Assembly (NCBI GenBank): GCA_900541575.1
Contig: UQKO01000001.1
Location: forward strand, 43,412 to 107,411
Reading direction: 5' to 3'
Source of the DNA: an uncultured Prevotella sp.
Lineage (GTDB): Bacteria; Bacteroidota; Bacteroidia; Bacteroidales; Bacteroidaceae
DNA length: 64,000 bases
Positions within the stretch are counted from its first letter, which is position 1. The number at the start of each line of letters is the position of its first letter. Both the position numbers and the translations under genes were made by a program. Of the stretch, positions 27,677 through 36,965 are shown piece after piece. Under the pieces are notes generated by a model. It ran no database searches and was not told where the DNA came from. It was given only the letters and a program-made list of their open reading frames with translations.

Positions 27677-29263
27677 ATGTCCAACAATATAAAACCCAGC
27701 GAAGTAAGCGAAGTTTTATTGCGCGAACTTCAAGATATCAAGACCGATGTCAAGTTTGAAGAAGTGGGGGTTGTTCTCTCTATTGGCGATGGTGTAGCTC
27801 ATATCTATGGGCTTACTAACGTGACTGAGAACGAACTCATCGAATTTGAAAACGGTGTGATGGGCGTTGCCATGAACTTGGAGGAAGACAATGTGGGCGC
27901 TGTATTGCTTGGTTCTTCTGAAGGTATTAAAGAAGGACAAAGCGTAAAACGCACTGGCAAAGTGGCTTCCATCGAAGTAAGCGACGACATGCTTGGCCGT
28001 GTAATCGATCCACTAGGCAATCCTATAGATGGCGGCAAAGCCATTGGTGGCAAAAAATATTTGATGCCGCTCGATCGCAAAGCACCAGGCGTTATCTATC
28101 GTCAGCCAGTAACACAGGCTCTTCAGACGGGACTCAAGAGCGTTGACTCCATGATTCCTATTGGTCGAGGACAACGTGAACTAATTATTGGTGATCGTCA
28201 GACAGGTAAGACTGCTATTGCCATCGATACGATTATCAATCAGAAGAACAATTTTGCCGCGGGAGACCCTGTATATTGTATCTACGTGGCTATTGGCCAA
28301 AAGGCTTCTACCGTAGCTAACATCGTAAACACGCTAAAGCAAGCCGGTGCTATGGATTATAGCATCATCGTGAGCGCTACTGCTGGTGAGCCCGCAGCCT
28401 TGCAGTATTATGCTGCATTTGCAGGCGCTGCTATCGGCGAGTATTTCCGCGATAGAGGAATGCACGCACTCGTGGTATACGATGACCTTTCAAAACAGGC
28501 AGTTGCTTATCGTGAAATATCTTTGGTGCTTCGTCGTCCCTCTGGACGTGAAGCTTATCCTGGCGACGTATTCTACCTCCACTCTCGCTTGCTTGAACGT
28601 GCTGCAAAGATAAACAACCAGCAAGAAGTAGCCGAAAAGATGAACGACCTTCCCGAAAGCCTTAAGGGACTTGTCAAGGGAGGAGGCTCATTGACAGCCT
28701 TGCCTATCATTGAAACACAGGCAGGTGACGTTTCAGCCTACATTCCGACCAACGTGATTTCAATCACAGATGGTCAGATTTATTTGGACACGAACTTGTT
28801 CAACCAAGGCTTCCGTCCCGCCATTGATGTAGGTATCTCTGTAAGTCGTGTAGGTGGTGCTGCACAGATAAAGAGTATGAAAAAGGTAGCAGGTACGCTG
28901 AAAATCGATCAGGCTCAATATCGCGAACTTGAAGCTTTTGCCAAATTCTCTTCCGATATGGATCCTGTTACTGCCATGACCATCGATCGAGGACGTAAGA
29001 ACAATCAGTTACTCGTCCAAGCTCAGTATAGCCCTATGCCGGTAGCTGAACAGGTGGCAGTTCTCTACTGTGGTACGCATGGTTTGCTCAAAGACGTGCC
29101 TCTTGACAACGTACGCGATTTCCAAGAGACATTTCTTCAAATGCTTCGTTCTCAATATGCCGATAGCGTGCTAAAAGAATTGGCTGCGGGAAAACTCACC
29201 GACGAAGTTTGCAAGAACATCGAAAAAGTAGCTGCCGACGTAGCTGGACAATATAAAGCATAA
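27677..29263 (+). CDS. atpA: F1 ATP synthase alpha subunit
   Basis: 528 residues. Walker A GDRQTGKT at 172-179, VYDDLSKQAVAYREISL near 275, the RRPSGREAYPGDVFYLHSRL segment and the PALQYY-type AAFAGAAIGEYF region are all present. Regulatory nucleotide-binding subunit alternating with beta. It follows a 166-bp gap after atpH in which I see no gene. Confidence 0.98.
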   Translation: MSNNIKPSEVSEVLLRELQDIKTDVKFEEVGVVLSIGDGVAHIYGLTNVTENELIEFENGVMGVAMNLEEDNVGAVLLGSSEGIKEGQSVKRTGKVASIEVSDDMLGRVIDPLGNPIDGGKAIGGKKYLMPLDRKAPGVIYRQPVTQALQTGLKSVDSMIPIGRGQRELIIGDRQTGKTAIAIDTIINQKNNFAAGDPVYCIYVAIGQKASTVANIVNTLKQAGAMDYSIIVSATAGEPAALQYYAAFAGAAIGEYFRDRGMHALVVYDDLSKQAVAYREISLVLRRPSGREAYPGDVFYLHSRLLERAAKINNQQEVAEKMNDLPESLKGLVKGGGSLTALPIIETQAGDVSAYIPTNVISITDGQIYLDTNLFNQGFRPAIDVGISVSRVGGAAQIKSMKKVAGTLKIDQAQYRELEAFAKFSSDMDPVTAMTIDRGRKNNQLLVQAQYSPMPVAEQVAVLYCGTHGLLKDVPLDNVRDFQETFLQMLRSQYADSVLKELAAGKLTDEVCKNIEKVAADVAGQYKA

Positions 29264-29268
29264 GATTT

Positions 29269-30147
29269 ATGGCCTCACTCAAAGAAGTTAAAACACGTAT
29301 TGCATCGGTGAACAGCACTCGTAAAATTACGAGCGCCATGAAGATGGTTGCGTCTTCCAAACTTCACCACGCACAACAGGCCATTGAAAGTATGCGACCT
29401 TACGAGCACCAACTTTCTCACATCATGTCGACCTTTGTTGCCAACATGGAAGGAAGTATTGAAAGCCCGTACGCAGGTTCACGCGAAATAAAACGTGTTG
29501 CTATCGTTGTATACACCTCCAATTCTTCTCTATGCGGTGCATTCAATGCCAATGTAGTGAAAGCGTTCAATCATAAATTGGACGACTACAAGAAAGCTGG
29601 TATAGAGGTAGTCAAAGTTTATGCCTTAGGAAAGAAGGCGGCCGATGCAGTAGCCAAAGTTGGATTTAACAACCCTACAGACTACTCTACTCTATTGGAT
29701 CATCCCTCTTATGAAAAGGCTTCAGACATTGCTACTGAAATCATGGACTTGTATACAACAGGACAGATTGACAAGGCTGAATTGATCTACCATCATTTCA
29801 AGAGTGCTGGTTCGCAAATCCTTACGGAAGAAACATTTCTTCCTATTGAATTGGACACAACATCCAACAACAGCCAAGAAGGAAGTAAGCAGGCAATTGA
29901 TTTCATTGCAGAGCCTTCTAAAGAAGACGTCATTGCGGAATTGATTCCCAAATCACTACACTTGAAACTCTTCACTGCCCTACTTGATAGCCTTGCAAGC
30001 GAGCATGCAGCTCGCGTCATTGCTATGCAAGCAGCAACTGACAATGCCGATGACCTGCTCCGCGAACTGACCCTAACTTACAATAAAACTCGTCAACAAG
30101 CCATCACATCAGAATTGCTTGACATCGTGGGAGGAAGCATGCAATAA
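29269..30147 (+). CDS. atpG: F1 ATP synthase gamma subunit
   Basis: 292 residues. N-terminal coiled-coil MASLKEVKTRIASVNSTRKITSAMKMVASSKL and the matching C-terminal helix ARVIAMQAATDNADDLLRELTLTYNKTRQQAIT form the central rotor shaft. Starts 5 bases after atpA. Last gene of the operon. Confidence 0.97.
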   Translation: MASLKEVKTRIASVNSTRKITSAMKMVASSKLHHAQQAIESMRPYEHQLSHIMSTFVANMEGSIESPYAGSREIKRVAIVVYTSNSSLCGAFNANVVKAFNHKLDDYKKAGIEVVKVYALGKKAADAVAKVGFNNPTDYSTLLDHPSYEKASDIATEIMDLYTTGQIDKAELIYHHFKSAGSQILTEETFLPIELDTTSNNSQEGSKQAIDFIAEPSKEDVIAELIPKSLHLKLFTALLDSLASEHAARVIAMQAATDNADDLLRELTLTYNKTRQQAITSELLDIVGGSMQ

Positions 30148-30230
30148 GCAAAAGTTTTCAATGGAGTCTTCCCCTAAGCCATGCCTTGCAGACTACGAAG
30201 ACGATCTTCCCCCCTCAGATTATATAATAG

Positions 30231-30266
30231 AAGAAAGGCCCGAAACAAGTAATTCGGGCCTTTCTT
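30231..30266. terminator. Bidirectional terminator of atp operon and mscL
   Basis: Perfect 14-bp stem AAGAAAGGCCCGAA / TTCGGGCCTTTCTT (30231-30244, 30253-30266) with an 8-nt loop followed by CTTTTT; placed between the convergent atpG and mscL genes. Confidence 0.9.
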
Positions 30267-30285
30267 CTTTTTAATTACAAAAACA

Positions 30286-30708
30286 TTATTTTTCTTTGAG
30301 AGCATCACGTATTTCGCGCAAAAGCTTCACTTCTTCCGATGGTTCAGCAGGAGCAACAGGAGGCGTTGGTTCTGCTTTTTTCTTGCGAGAAAGTTTCATA
30401 ATCAATCTGACAAGCATAAACACACAGAAAGCTATAATTAAGAAGTCTAGGCAAGTCTGAAGAAACTTTCCATAAGAAATAGACACAGGTTCGCCATTCT
30501 CATTAAGCGGATTGACAGGCAATTTATACTTCAAATCCTTGAAGTCGATACCACCAATCAACCATCCAATAGGAGGCATAATAAGGTCATTGACAATAGA
30601 AGACACAATTTTTCCGAAAGCTCCGCCAATAATCACACCAACAGCCATATCAATAGCATTTCCTTTGACCGCGAACTCTTTAAACTCTTGAATAAATGAA
30701 GATTTCAT
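30286..30708 (-). CDS. mscL: Large-conductance mechanosensitive channel
   Basis: 140 residues from the Met of MKSSFIQEFKEFAVKGNAID, which matches MscL N-termini. The open frame extends 42 codons upstream through the promoter region and is not translated in my view. First pore helix VGVIIGGAFGKIVSSIVNDLIMPPIG, then a periplasmic loop, second helix DFLIIAFCVFMLVRLIMKL, and a cytoplasmic C-terminal helix after a Pro/Ala linker. It releases solutes on hypo-osmotic shock. Confidence 0.96.
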   Translation of the reverse strand: MKSSFIQEFKEFAVKGNAIDMAVGVIIGGAFGKIVSSIVNDLIMPPIGWLIGGIDFKDLKYKLPVNPLNENGEPVSISYGKFLQTCLDFLIIAFCVFMLVRLIMKLSRKKKAEPTPPVAPAEPSEEVKLLREIRDALKEK

Positions 30709-30740
30709 CTTTTTAAAAATTTTAATTGATAAACTTAGTG

Positions 30741-30768
30741 CAAAAATAAAAAGGATTTTGTACTTTTG
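30741..30768. promoter_or_regulatory. Divergent promoter boxes of mscL and gapA
   Basis: TATTTTTG on the minus strand (30748-30741) faces mscL and TACTTTTG on the plus strand (30761-30768) faces gapA. Both fit TAnnTTTG, but neither has a clean TTG at the -33 position. Confidence 0.5.
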
Positions 30769-30884
30769 CGGTGGAAAAAGGAAAAAAGGCAATGTCTTGA
30801 AAGCAAAGCCCGTTTTTTTATCCAAAGAGTTCATTCACTGAAATATTAACCGCTTAAATAGTTAATTCATAACTTTTTTAAATC

Positions 30885-31895
30885 ATGATCAAAGTAGGTA
30901 TTAACGGTTTCGGTCGTATCGGCCGTTTCGTATTCCGCGCTGCTCAGACTCGCAACGACATCCAGATTGTAGGTATCAATGACCTTTGCCCCGTAGATTA
31001 CTTGGCATACATGCTCAAGTATGATACAATGCACGGTGCTTTCCAGGGCACTATTGAGGCTGACGTTGAGAAGAGCGAGCTCATCGTAAACGGCAACCAC
31101 ATCCGTGTAACTGCTGAACGCAACCCGGCTGACCTTAAGTGGGACGCTGTTGGCGCTGAGTACGTTGTTGAATCTACAGGTCTCTTCCTCACTAAGGAAA
31201 AGGCTCAGGCTCATATCCAGGCTGGTGCTAAGTACGTAGTAATGTCAGCTCCTTCTAAGGACGACACTCCTATGTTTGTATGCGGCGTAAACTTCGACAA
31301 GTATGTTAAGGGTACTCAGTTCGTATCTAACGCATCTTGCACCACTAACTGCTTGGCTCCTATCGCTAAGGTTCTGAACGACAAGTTCGGTATCGTTAAC
31401 GGTTTGATGACTACCGTTCACTCTACTACTGCTACTCAGAAGACCGTTGACGGTCCTTCTTTGAAGGACTGGCGTGGTGGCCGTGCCGCTTCTGGCAACA
31501 TCATCCCTTCTACTACTGGTGCTGCTAAGGCTGTAGGTAAGGTTATCCCCGAACTCAACGGTAAGTTGACTGGTATCTCTATGCGTGTTCCGACTTTGGA
31601 TGTTTCTGTAGTTGACTTGACTGCAAACCTCGCAAAGCCCGCTACTAAGGAAGATATCTGCGCTGCCATGAAGGAAGCTTCTGAAGGCGAACTCAAGGGT
31701 GTACTCGGCTACACTGAAGACGCTGTTGTATCTAGCGACTTCCTCGGTTGCACTAACACATCTATCTTCGATGCTAACGCTGGTGTATACCTCACTGACA
31801 CTTTCGTTAAGGTTATCAGCTGGTACGACAATGAGATCGGTTACTCTAACAAGGTTCTCGAACTCATCGCTCACATGGCCAAGGTTAACGGCTAA
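30885..31895 (+). CDS. gapA: Type I glyceraldehyde-3-phosphate dehydrogenase
   Basis: 336 residues. NAD-binding GINGFGRIGRFVFRAA at the start; catalytic Cys152 in SNASCTTNCLAP; the C-terminal WYDNEIGYSNKV is typical. Central glycolytic and gluconeogenic enzyme. Codon choice is visibly biased (GCT, GGT, AAG, CTC, AAC) compared with neighbours, as in very highly expressed genes; the bias leaves long open frames on the opposite strand. It has its own terminator. Confidence 0.98.
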   Translation: MIKVGINGFGRIGRFVFRAAQTRNDIQIVGINDLCPVDYLAYMLKYDTMHGAFQGTIEADVEKSELIVNGNHIRVTAERNPADLKWDAVGAEYVVESTGLFLTKEKAQAHIQAGAKYVVMSAPSKDDTPMFVCGVNFDKYVKGTQFVSNASCTTNCLAPIAKVLNDKFGIVNGLMTTVHSTTATQKTVDGPSLKDWRGGRAASGNIIPSTTGAAKAVGKVIPELNGKLTGISMRVPTLDVSVVDLTANLAKPATKEDICAAMKEASEGELKGVLGYTEDAVVSSDFLGCTNTSIFDANAGVYLTDTFVKVISWYDNEIGYSNKVLELIAHMAKVNG

Positions 31896-31919
31896 TCCTT
31901 AGCAGAAACCGTAAAATGT

Positions 31920-31953
31920 AACCGCTGTAATGCCTCTGTGTATTGCAGCGGTT
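31920..31953 (+). terminator. Terminator of gapA
   Basis: 12-bp stem AACCGCTGTAAT / ATTGCAGCGGTT (31920-31931, 31942-31953) with one G-U pair and a 10-nt loop, then TTTTT. Confidence 0.9.
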
Positions 31954-31989
31954 TTTTTAGACTTATCAATACAACGCTTCACATACACT

Positions 31990-32880
31990 ATGGACTTCAT
32001 CACTATCTTAGGACCCACTGCCTCTGGAAAAACAAATGTAGCAGTCAACCTAGCCTACAAACTCAACGCTGAAATTATCAGTGCCGACAGCCGACAGGTA
32101 TATCGACGCATGGACTTGGGTACAGGCAAAGATCTTGACGAATACATAGTACATGGACAGCCTATCCCTTACCACCTCATCAACATTGTCGAACCCGGAA
32201 CGAAATACAATGTATATGAATATCAACGTGACTTCCTTGAGGCTTACAATGATATAAAGTCAAGAGGGAAACGTGTCATCGTATGTGGAGGCACGGGGCT
32301 TTACCTTGAGAGCATCTTACGAAGCTACAGACTATCACCTGTTCCTCAAAATCCTAGATTACGCGAGGAACTTAGAGATAAAACACTCGAAGAGCTTACT
32401 GAAATACTTAGTACTTACAAACAACTTCACAACAAGACTGACGTAGACTCTGCCCAACGAGCCATCCGAGCTATTGAAATTGCAGAGTATTACAAGCAAT
32501 GCCCCATTGAGGATCGGCCATTCCCTACCCTATCTTCCTATATAATAGGTGTAGATATCGACAGAGAGACCAGACGCTCGCGCATATCAGCTCGACTCAA
32601 GCAAAGACTTGACAATGGGATGGTGGAAGAAATACGCAACCTACTTAAAGAGGGAATACAACCAGAAGATCTTATCTACTATGGACTTGAATACAAATAC
32701 CTCACGCTCTACGTTACAGGCAAACTTAGTTATGAAGAAATGTTCCGACAACTTGAAATAGCTATTCATCAATTTGCTAAACGACAAATGACATGGTTCA
32801 GAGGAATGGAACGACGCGGCATCGATATTCATTGGATGAAGGCTGAAGATATTATAAATGCCTATATTCCTCTAGACTAA
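31990..32880 (+). CDS. miaA: tRNA dimethylallyltransferase
   Basis: 296 residues starting MDFITILGPTASGKT. The frame opens at 31930, but that start lies inside the gapA terminator, so the internal Met is preferred. P-loop GPTASGKT (8-15), SADSRQVYRRMDLGTGK (near 34) and the KRQMTWFRG segment near the C-terminus are the MiaA signature. It adds a dimethylallyl group to A37 of tRNAs reading U-starting codons. Confidence 0.96.
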   Translation: MDFITILGPTASGKTNVAVNLAYKLNAEIISADSRQVYRRMDLGTGKDLDEYIVHGQPIPYHLINIVEPGTKYNVYEYQRDFLEAYNDIKSRGKRVIVCGGTGLYLESILRSYRLSPVPQNPRLREELRDKTLEELTEILSTYKQLHNKTDVDSAQRAIRAIEIAEYYKQCPIEDRPFPTLSSYIIGVDIDRETRRSRISARLKQRLDNGMVEEIRNLLKEGIQPEDLIYYGLEYKYLTLYVTGKLSYEEMFRQLEIAIHQFAKRQMTWFRGMERRGIDIHWMKAEDIINAYIPLD

Positions 32881-32954
32881 CAATTCTAGAATTTCAGAGA
32901 CACAATCATTTCAACATAGCAAAGCACAATTCCTCACATAAAACTTTCGATCTC

Positions 32955-33890
32955 ATGCCATCACATTCATGGGCTGTTATCTATTGCCCCAAAGAAGGTT
33001 CCACGCATACACATAAGCGATGGAAGAAAATCAGACCTTACCTAAACGAAATGGGCGTTAACTTTGACTATGTACAAAGTGAAGGCCCAGGTTCTGTAGA
33101 ACGCTTAGCTTCCATGATGACGAAATCTGGCTATAGCTCCATCATCGTTGTGGGAGGAGATTCTGCGCTCAACCATGCCTTATGTGGAATTATGAACACG
33201 CCATCTCCCACTGGAGCACACCCTGCATTGGGAGTTATACCTAACGGATTTGGTAATGACTTTGCAAAATTTTGGGGATTCTCTTCCGACAATTACAAAG
33301 CCACCATCAATGCCCTAGTATGTCACAACACCCGAAAAGTAGATGTTGGTATTATGCAATATCAAAGCAAAGAGGGAAGTAACGACGGAAATAAGAGCGT
33401 TTACTTTCTCAATTGTGTCAACCTTGGTATTGCTTCTGCTATAACAAACCTAAAACGCCGCACAAGCAGTCTTTTCGTTCTCAAATCACTCACCTATTTA
33501 ATCTCCACACTCTTACTCATATTCCAACGGATGAGCTCTGTTTTTGAATTTAGCCTCAGTGGAGAACATATCAAGCAGCGCGCTATGGGCATTTGCATTG
33601 GATCTGCTCACGGCTATGGGCAAACACCCAGCGCAGTACCTTATAATGGTTTGCTTGATATCACACTCGTGTCCAAGCCTGCTATTTTTCAAATATTCCA
33701 CGGACTTTGGTTGCTCTATGCTAACAGATTCCTTAGCCATAAAGGAATCCGTGTATGGCGAACAAAGCACATACATTTTTCATCTCTAGGAGGATCACAA
33801 GTGAGCGTAGATGGACGTGTGATTCACGATAGGATTCAGAGCATAGACGTACAAATCATGCCTGAAGAAATTGACTTTCTCATTCCATAG
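32955..33890 (+). CDS. Diacylglycerol kinase-like lipid kinase (variant GGD motif)
   Basis: 311 residues of the DAGK_cat/YegS type: N-terminal NAD-kinase-like fold with VVGGDSALNHALC (GGD at 67-69), LGVIPNGFGNDFAKFWG near 98, and a C-terminal beta domain ending near SVDGRVIHDRIQSIDVQIMP. Family members phosphorylate diacylglycerol, sphingosine or related lipids. The usual GGDGT(L/I)N reads GGDSALN here; Gly-Thr are nucleotide-loop residues, so activity may be altered or the group divergent. Substrate unknown. 74 bases after miaA, possibly co-transcribed. Confidence 0.82.
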   Translation: MPSHSWAVIYCPKEGSTHTHKRWKKIRPYLNEMGVNFDYVQSEGPGSVERLASMMTKSGYSSIIVVGGDSALNHALCGIMNTPSPTGAHPALGVIPNGFGNDFAKFWGFSSDNYKATINALVCHNTRKVDVGIMQYQSKEGSNDGNKSVYFLNCVNLGIASAITNLKRRTSSLFVLKSLTYLISTLLLIFQRMSSVFEFSLSGEHIKQRAMGICIGSAHGYGQTPSAVPYNGLLDITLVSKPAIFQIFHGLWLLYANRFLSHKGIRVWRTKHIHFSSLGGSQVSVDGRVIHDRIQSIDVQIMPEEIDFLIP

Positions 33891-34029
33891 GCCTGAGCCT
33901 CTAAAAGCTGACGATTATACTATTAATGGAAGTATGATACGGAAAGTTTCTTGTGTTCTACGATGGTAGCTTTATTTCGTTAGCTGAAATGGAACGTATT
34001 AATTTTTTCTTCCTACGTAGATCTATTTT

Positions 34030-34293
34030 TCCCCTTGCAAACAGACGAATGCGCAAGATGCGAACAGAACTCTCCAAACTTCGTCATTATCACTCCAAAA
34101 CCTAGGTCATTCCGTTTCTTTTTGAAGACTTTCCCGTCGTACACAGGCCTGTGGTAGAGCTACCGCATGGCAGTGGTAGAGCTACCGCACGGCAGCGGTA
34201 AAGCTACCACAGGCCTGTGGTAAAGCTACCGCACGGCAGTGGTAGAGCTACCGCTCGGCAGCGGTAAAGCTACCACTGGGCGGTGAACGACGG
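34030..34293. repeat. Dispersed intergenic element, six-unit copy
   Basis: Same architecture as 9600-9767 and same orientation. Left arm CCGTCGTACAC (34134-34144), then six 22-bp units from 34151 to 34282, then right arm GTGAACGACGG (34283-34293, one change from perfect). Units 3 and 6 carry the CAC ending seen only in the last unit of the other copy, and ACAGGCCT recurs after unit 3, so the array looks like a duplication of a three-unit block. The 5' flank with CGTCATTATCA and TGAAGACTTTCC is shared with the first copy. Confidence 0.85.
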
Positions 34294-34601
34294 CAAGACG
34301 TACATCTGAAGACGGCTAAATGTACATCTGAAGACGGAAATACGAAGTTTCAAGACATCGCTCAGGAAAGGCTTGGTTTACGAGATATATAACAAACAGT
34401 GCAAGGCCCCTAAAATGATTGGGAGTGACACTGGAATTTATCCTCCTCCACAAACGTATGATAACAATCGTGATGAAGAGGAAGATCAAAGTATAGTCCA
34501 AACCTTTTCAAACTTGAGATTCAGAACGTTCTTACCGAGACGCAATGCTCGGCATTGCTACTAAAAAATGCTCTTGAACTTGTTCTTTAAAAGATAAGAC
34601 C

Positions 34602-34632
34602 TTGGTAAACTCGTATAGATTTCCTATTTTTG
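34602..34632 (+). promoter_or_regulatory. Promoter of the FISUMP-like lipoprotein gene
   Basis: TTG (34602-34604), 20-base spacer, TATTTTTG (34625-34632), giving a leader of about 80 bases. Confidence 0.65.
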
Positions 34633-34718
34633 CATCTATAATAGTATCATTGTTCTTCATTGTAAGTCAATTGATTAAATTGTATAACAGAATTGTATAA
34701 CACTAAAAACTACAAATT

Positions 34719-35423
34719 ATGAAGAAAATATTTTTTCCTTTTCTTTTATTACTTATCGGCCTTTGCTCTCTAAGTGCTTGCGGTGGTGACGACAATGATG
34801 GGCAAGATGGTAAAAATAACCCTGCCACGGGCAAATACATCATCAACGGCCACAAATTCATCGATCTCGGACTGCCAAGCGGACTGCTTTGGGCTGATTG
34901 CAACATAGGCGCTTCTACTCCCAAAGAGTTTGGAAGTTCTTTTGCTTGGGGGGAGATTGAGACAAAGACAGACTTTACATGGGCTAACTACAAGTTTCAG
35001 AATGGAAGCTCCAAGTTTTCACTCGAAACTGTATTCTATGTCAGTAAATACAATTCGTTAGACAACAAGAAAACACTTCTCGCCGAGGACGACGTTGCCA
35101 CCATGAAATGGGGCGAGAAATGCCACATGCCAACACAGCTTGACATGAAAGAACTATGCGAGAAATGCATATGGAAATGGGAATCTGGTGGTTGTACCGT
35201 AACTGGACCTAACGGGAACTCAATATATCTGCCAGCTACAGGAAGATTACTCTCCAATGAAATCACCAATAAAGGCACTGCTGGCTATTATTGGACTAGA
35301 TCTCGCTCCGTAGAGAAACCTGCAGAAGCTTACCATCTTAAAATGTATGACGATAGCAGATTCTACAATAGCACTTTATTGCGTAGCTATGGTATCTACG
35401 TACGTGCTGTTGCTGAAAAATAG
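34719..35423 (+). CDS. Surface lipoprotein with FISUMP/DUF1566-like domain
   Basis: 234 residues. Lipoprotein signal ending LSAC (Cys21), followed by an acidic GGDDNDGQD linker of the kind that targets Bacteroidetes lipoproteins to the cell surface. The domain begins GHKFIDLGLPSGLLWADCNIG near residue 44 and ends with WTRSRS ... YGIYVRAVAE, the pattern of the Fibrobacter major-paralogue (FISUMP) / DUF1566 family found in many Bacteroidales lipoproteins. No enzymatic function is known. Own promoter and terminator. Confidence 0.85.
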   Translation: MKKIFFPFLLLLIGLCSLSACGGDDNDGQDGKNNPATGKYIINGHKFIDLGLPSGLLWADCNIGASTPKEFGSSFAWGEIETKTDFTWANYKFQNGSSKFSLETVFYVSKYNSLDNKKTLLAEDDVATMKWGEKCHMPTQLDMKELCEKCIWKWESGGCTVTGPNGNSIYLPATGRLLSNEITNKGTAGYYWTRSRSVEKPAEAYHLKMYDDSRFYNSTLLRSYGIYVRAVAEK

Positions 35424-35450
35424 ACGGAAGAATAATCACGATTTCTTAGG

Positions 35451-35560
35451 CTGCTGATGTGCGACACGTTGCTCACGAGAAGGATGAATTGTCTGCTCTC
35501 ATGATAAAACATTCTCTCTGTAAGCAACGTGTCTCGCATCAGCAGTCTTATTGTTTTTTT
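35451..35560 (+). terminator. Terminator of the lipoprotein gene
   Basis: 23-bp stem (35451-35473 with 35523-35545) with two mismatches; the sequence CTGCTGATGTGCGACACG pairs with its complement. A 49-nt loop, then TTGTTTTTTT at 35551-35560. Confidence 0.75.
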
Positions 35561-35829
35561 AATGAGGGAATTCACTGAAAATAAGAAAGAATTTTACTTT
35601 TGTTTTCAATCTAGTGCGCCCAATTGCTTAAATACGGCATATTGTGTTCTACTATATTCCTTCTATTTTTCACAAAACAGAATGTCGACACAATGTTTAT
35701 ACAGAAGAGGGAAGCATCCCCACGCCCCCTTCGAGCAAGGTTACATTTAACACAAAAGATTTATACCTTGTAGGCAAATCCTTTAATTTTCAAGAATTTA
35801 AAGAAATGCCTTTACCCTATGCTTCCTCC

Positions 35830-36534
35830 TCATCCATTGTCAGATATTCTCTGCAAAGCATCCACATCCAAGAGTTTAATGCATCGACCATGCACATCAA
35901 TTAGTCCTTCATCTGAAAACATCGAAAGCGTACGAATAGCATTACTTGTAGTCATATTCGATAAGTTTGCCATATCTTCGCGTGTAATGTGCAAGTTGAG
36001 TGTTTGCTTATCTGTATCGTAACCATAAATATCAAGCATATCAAGCAAAGTTTCTGCCATTCTACCTCGCACATGTTTTTGCGTAATACTCACAATGCGT
36101 TGATCAGCCTTACCTAAATCTACTGCCAATTCATGCATAAAGAAGTGACATAAGCGCGTGTTATTTTCCATTAGTCGAAACATCGTTCGCATAGAAACAA
36201 TTGCTATTACACTCTCCTCAAATGCAGAGGCCGAAGTCACATAAGGCTCACCAGCCATCGATGCACGATAGCCAAAATATTGCACAGGACGTAGCACACG
36301 GTTAATCAGACTTCGCCCTCCAACCCCATCTCTGAAAATCTTTACTTTTCCAGATAGGAGACAAAGTAAGTTATCAGGTTGATCACCTTCCTTATATATA
36401 GATTCGTTTTTCTTATAACGTTCCACTATAAGATTATCAGCAAGGAAAGCTCTTTGTTCCTCTGTCAACAAAATCCAAATATCAGCCAAGGCTTTTGCGG
36501 CCTTATTCTTATCGTAATTCTGTAATTTCGTCAT
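35830..36534 (-). CDS. Crp/Fnr-family transcriptional regulator
   Basis: 234 residues. N-terminal cyclic-nucleotide-binding-like beta roll (about 15-125, with DQPDNLLCLLSGKVKIFRDG) and a C-terminal winged helix (about 155-225) including HITREDMANLSNMTTSNAIRTL. No Fnr-type N-terminal cysteines, so it is not an obvious oxygen sensor; the ligand is unknown. Expressed from its own promoter 145-175 bases upstream, divergent from the alpha-glucan operon, which it might regulate (inference from position only). Confidence 0.88.
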   Translation of the reverse strand: MTKLQNYDKNKAAKALADIWILLTEEQRAFLADNLIVERYKKNESIYKEGDQPDNLLCLLSGKVKIFRDGVGGRSLINRVLRPVQYFGYRASMAGEPYVTSASAFEESVIAIVSMRTMFRLMENNTRLCHFFMHELAVDLGKADQRIVSITQKHVRGRMAETLLDMLDIYGYDTDKQTLNLHITREDMANLSNMTTSNAIRTLSMFSDEGLIDVHGRCIKLLDVDALQRISDNG

Positions 36535-36679
36535 GGTACCTAAAAGCGTATTAGGTTTTGTCTAGATTAGGCTAAGTTTAGTTTTAATGATTACACGATA
36601 GACTTATATTTCCTTTCAGAAGAATAATCCCGAACACAACGAGCGAGTTCCAAGTTGCTGAAGCAAAGCCTATCTTTTG

Positions 36680-36710
36680 CAAATATAGCGAAAGCCTCCC
36701 AAATCACCAA
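36680..36710 (-). promoter_or_regulatory. Promoter of the Crp/Fnr gene
   Basis: Minus strand TTG (36710-36708), 20-base spacer, TATATTTG (36687-36680). It implies a long leader of about 140 bases. Confidence 0.6.
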
Positions 36711-36801
36711 GTATTTTGCACCTTTTTACAAGGAAACATCCCAAAAGCAGGATTTAATTCTTTTTTTTTGAAAAAACCTTTTTGCTCTACTCATTTTTTT
36801 C

Positions 36802-36809
36802 TACATTTG
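36802..36809 (+). promoter_or_regulatory. Possible -7 box of the alpha-glucan operon
   Basis: TACATTTG on the plus strand; the nearest upstream TTG is 17 bases away, shorter than the usual 19-21, so this is weaker than the other promoters. It leaves a leader of about 150 bases before 36966. Confidence 0.4.
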
Positions 36810-36965
36810 GAAGTCCTTAGATAAAGGGTAAGAATAGTGAGCCTTGAACGAGTGCATTAGCGAGGATTATTTCCACGCCTTTCATGCAATGTTTTCATTC
36901 TTAGAAAAAGAGTTCTTGACCATTCTTTACACATTCCAAATCAAACCTTAAAATCAAATATCGCC

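Larger units (their letters stand above)
33891..34718. other. Intergenic stretch containing the second repeat element
   Basis: No gene. The dispersed element occupies about 34030-34293, with short TACATCTGAAGACGG repeats after it (34301-34336). The rest up to the promoter at 34602 shows nothing recognisable. Confidence 0.6.

Noticed and set aside
31245..31874. 209-codon open frame on the minus strand across gapA
   Set aside because: It is antisense to a certain GAPDH gene. The strong codon bias of gapA removes stops from the other strand; the predicted protein is repetitive in Ser, Val and Arg and matches nothing.
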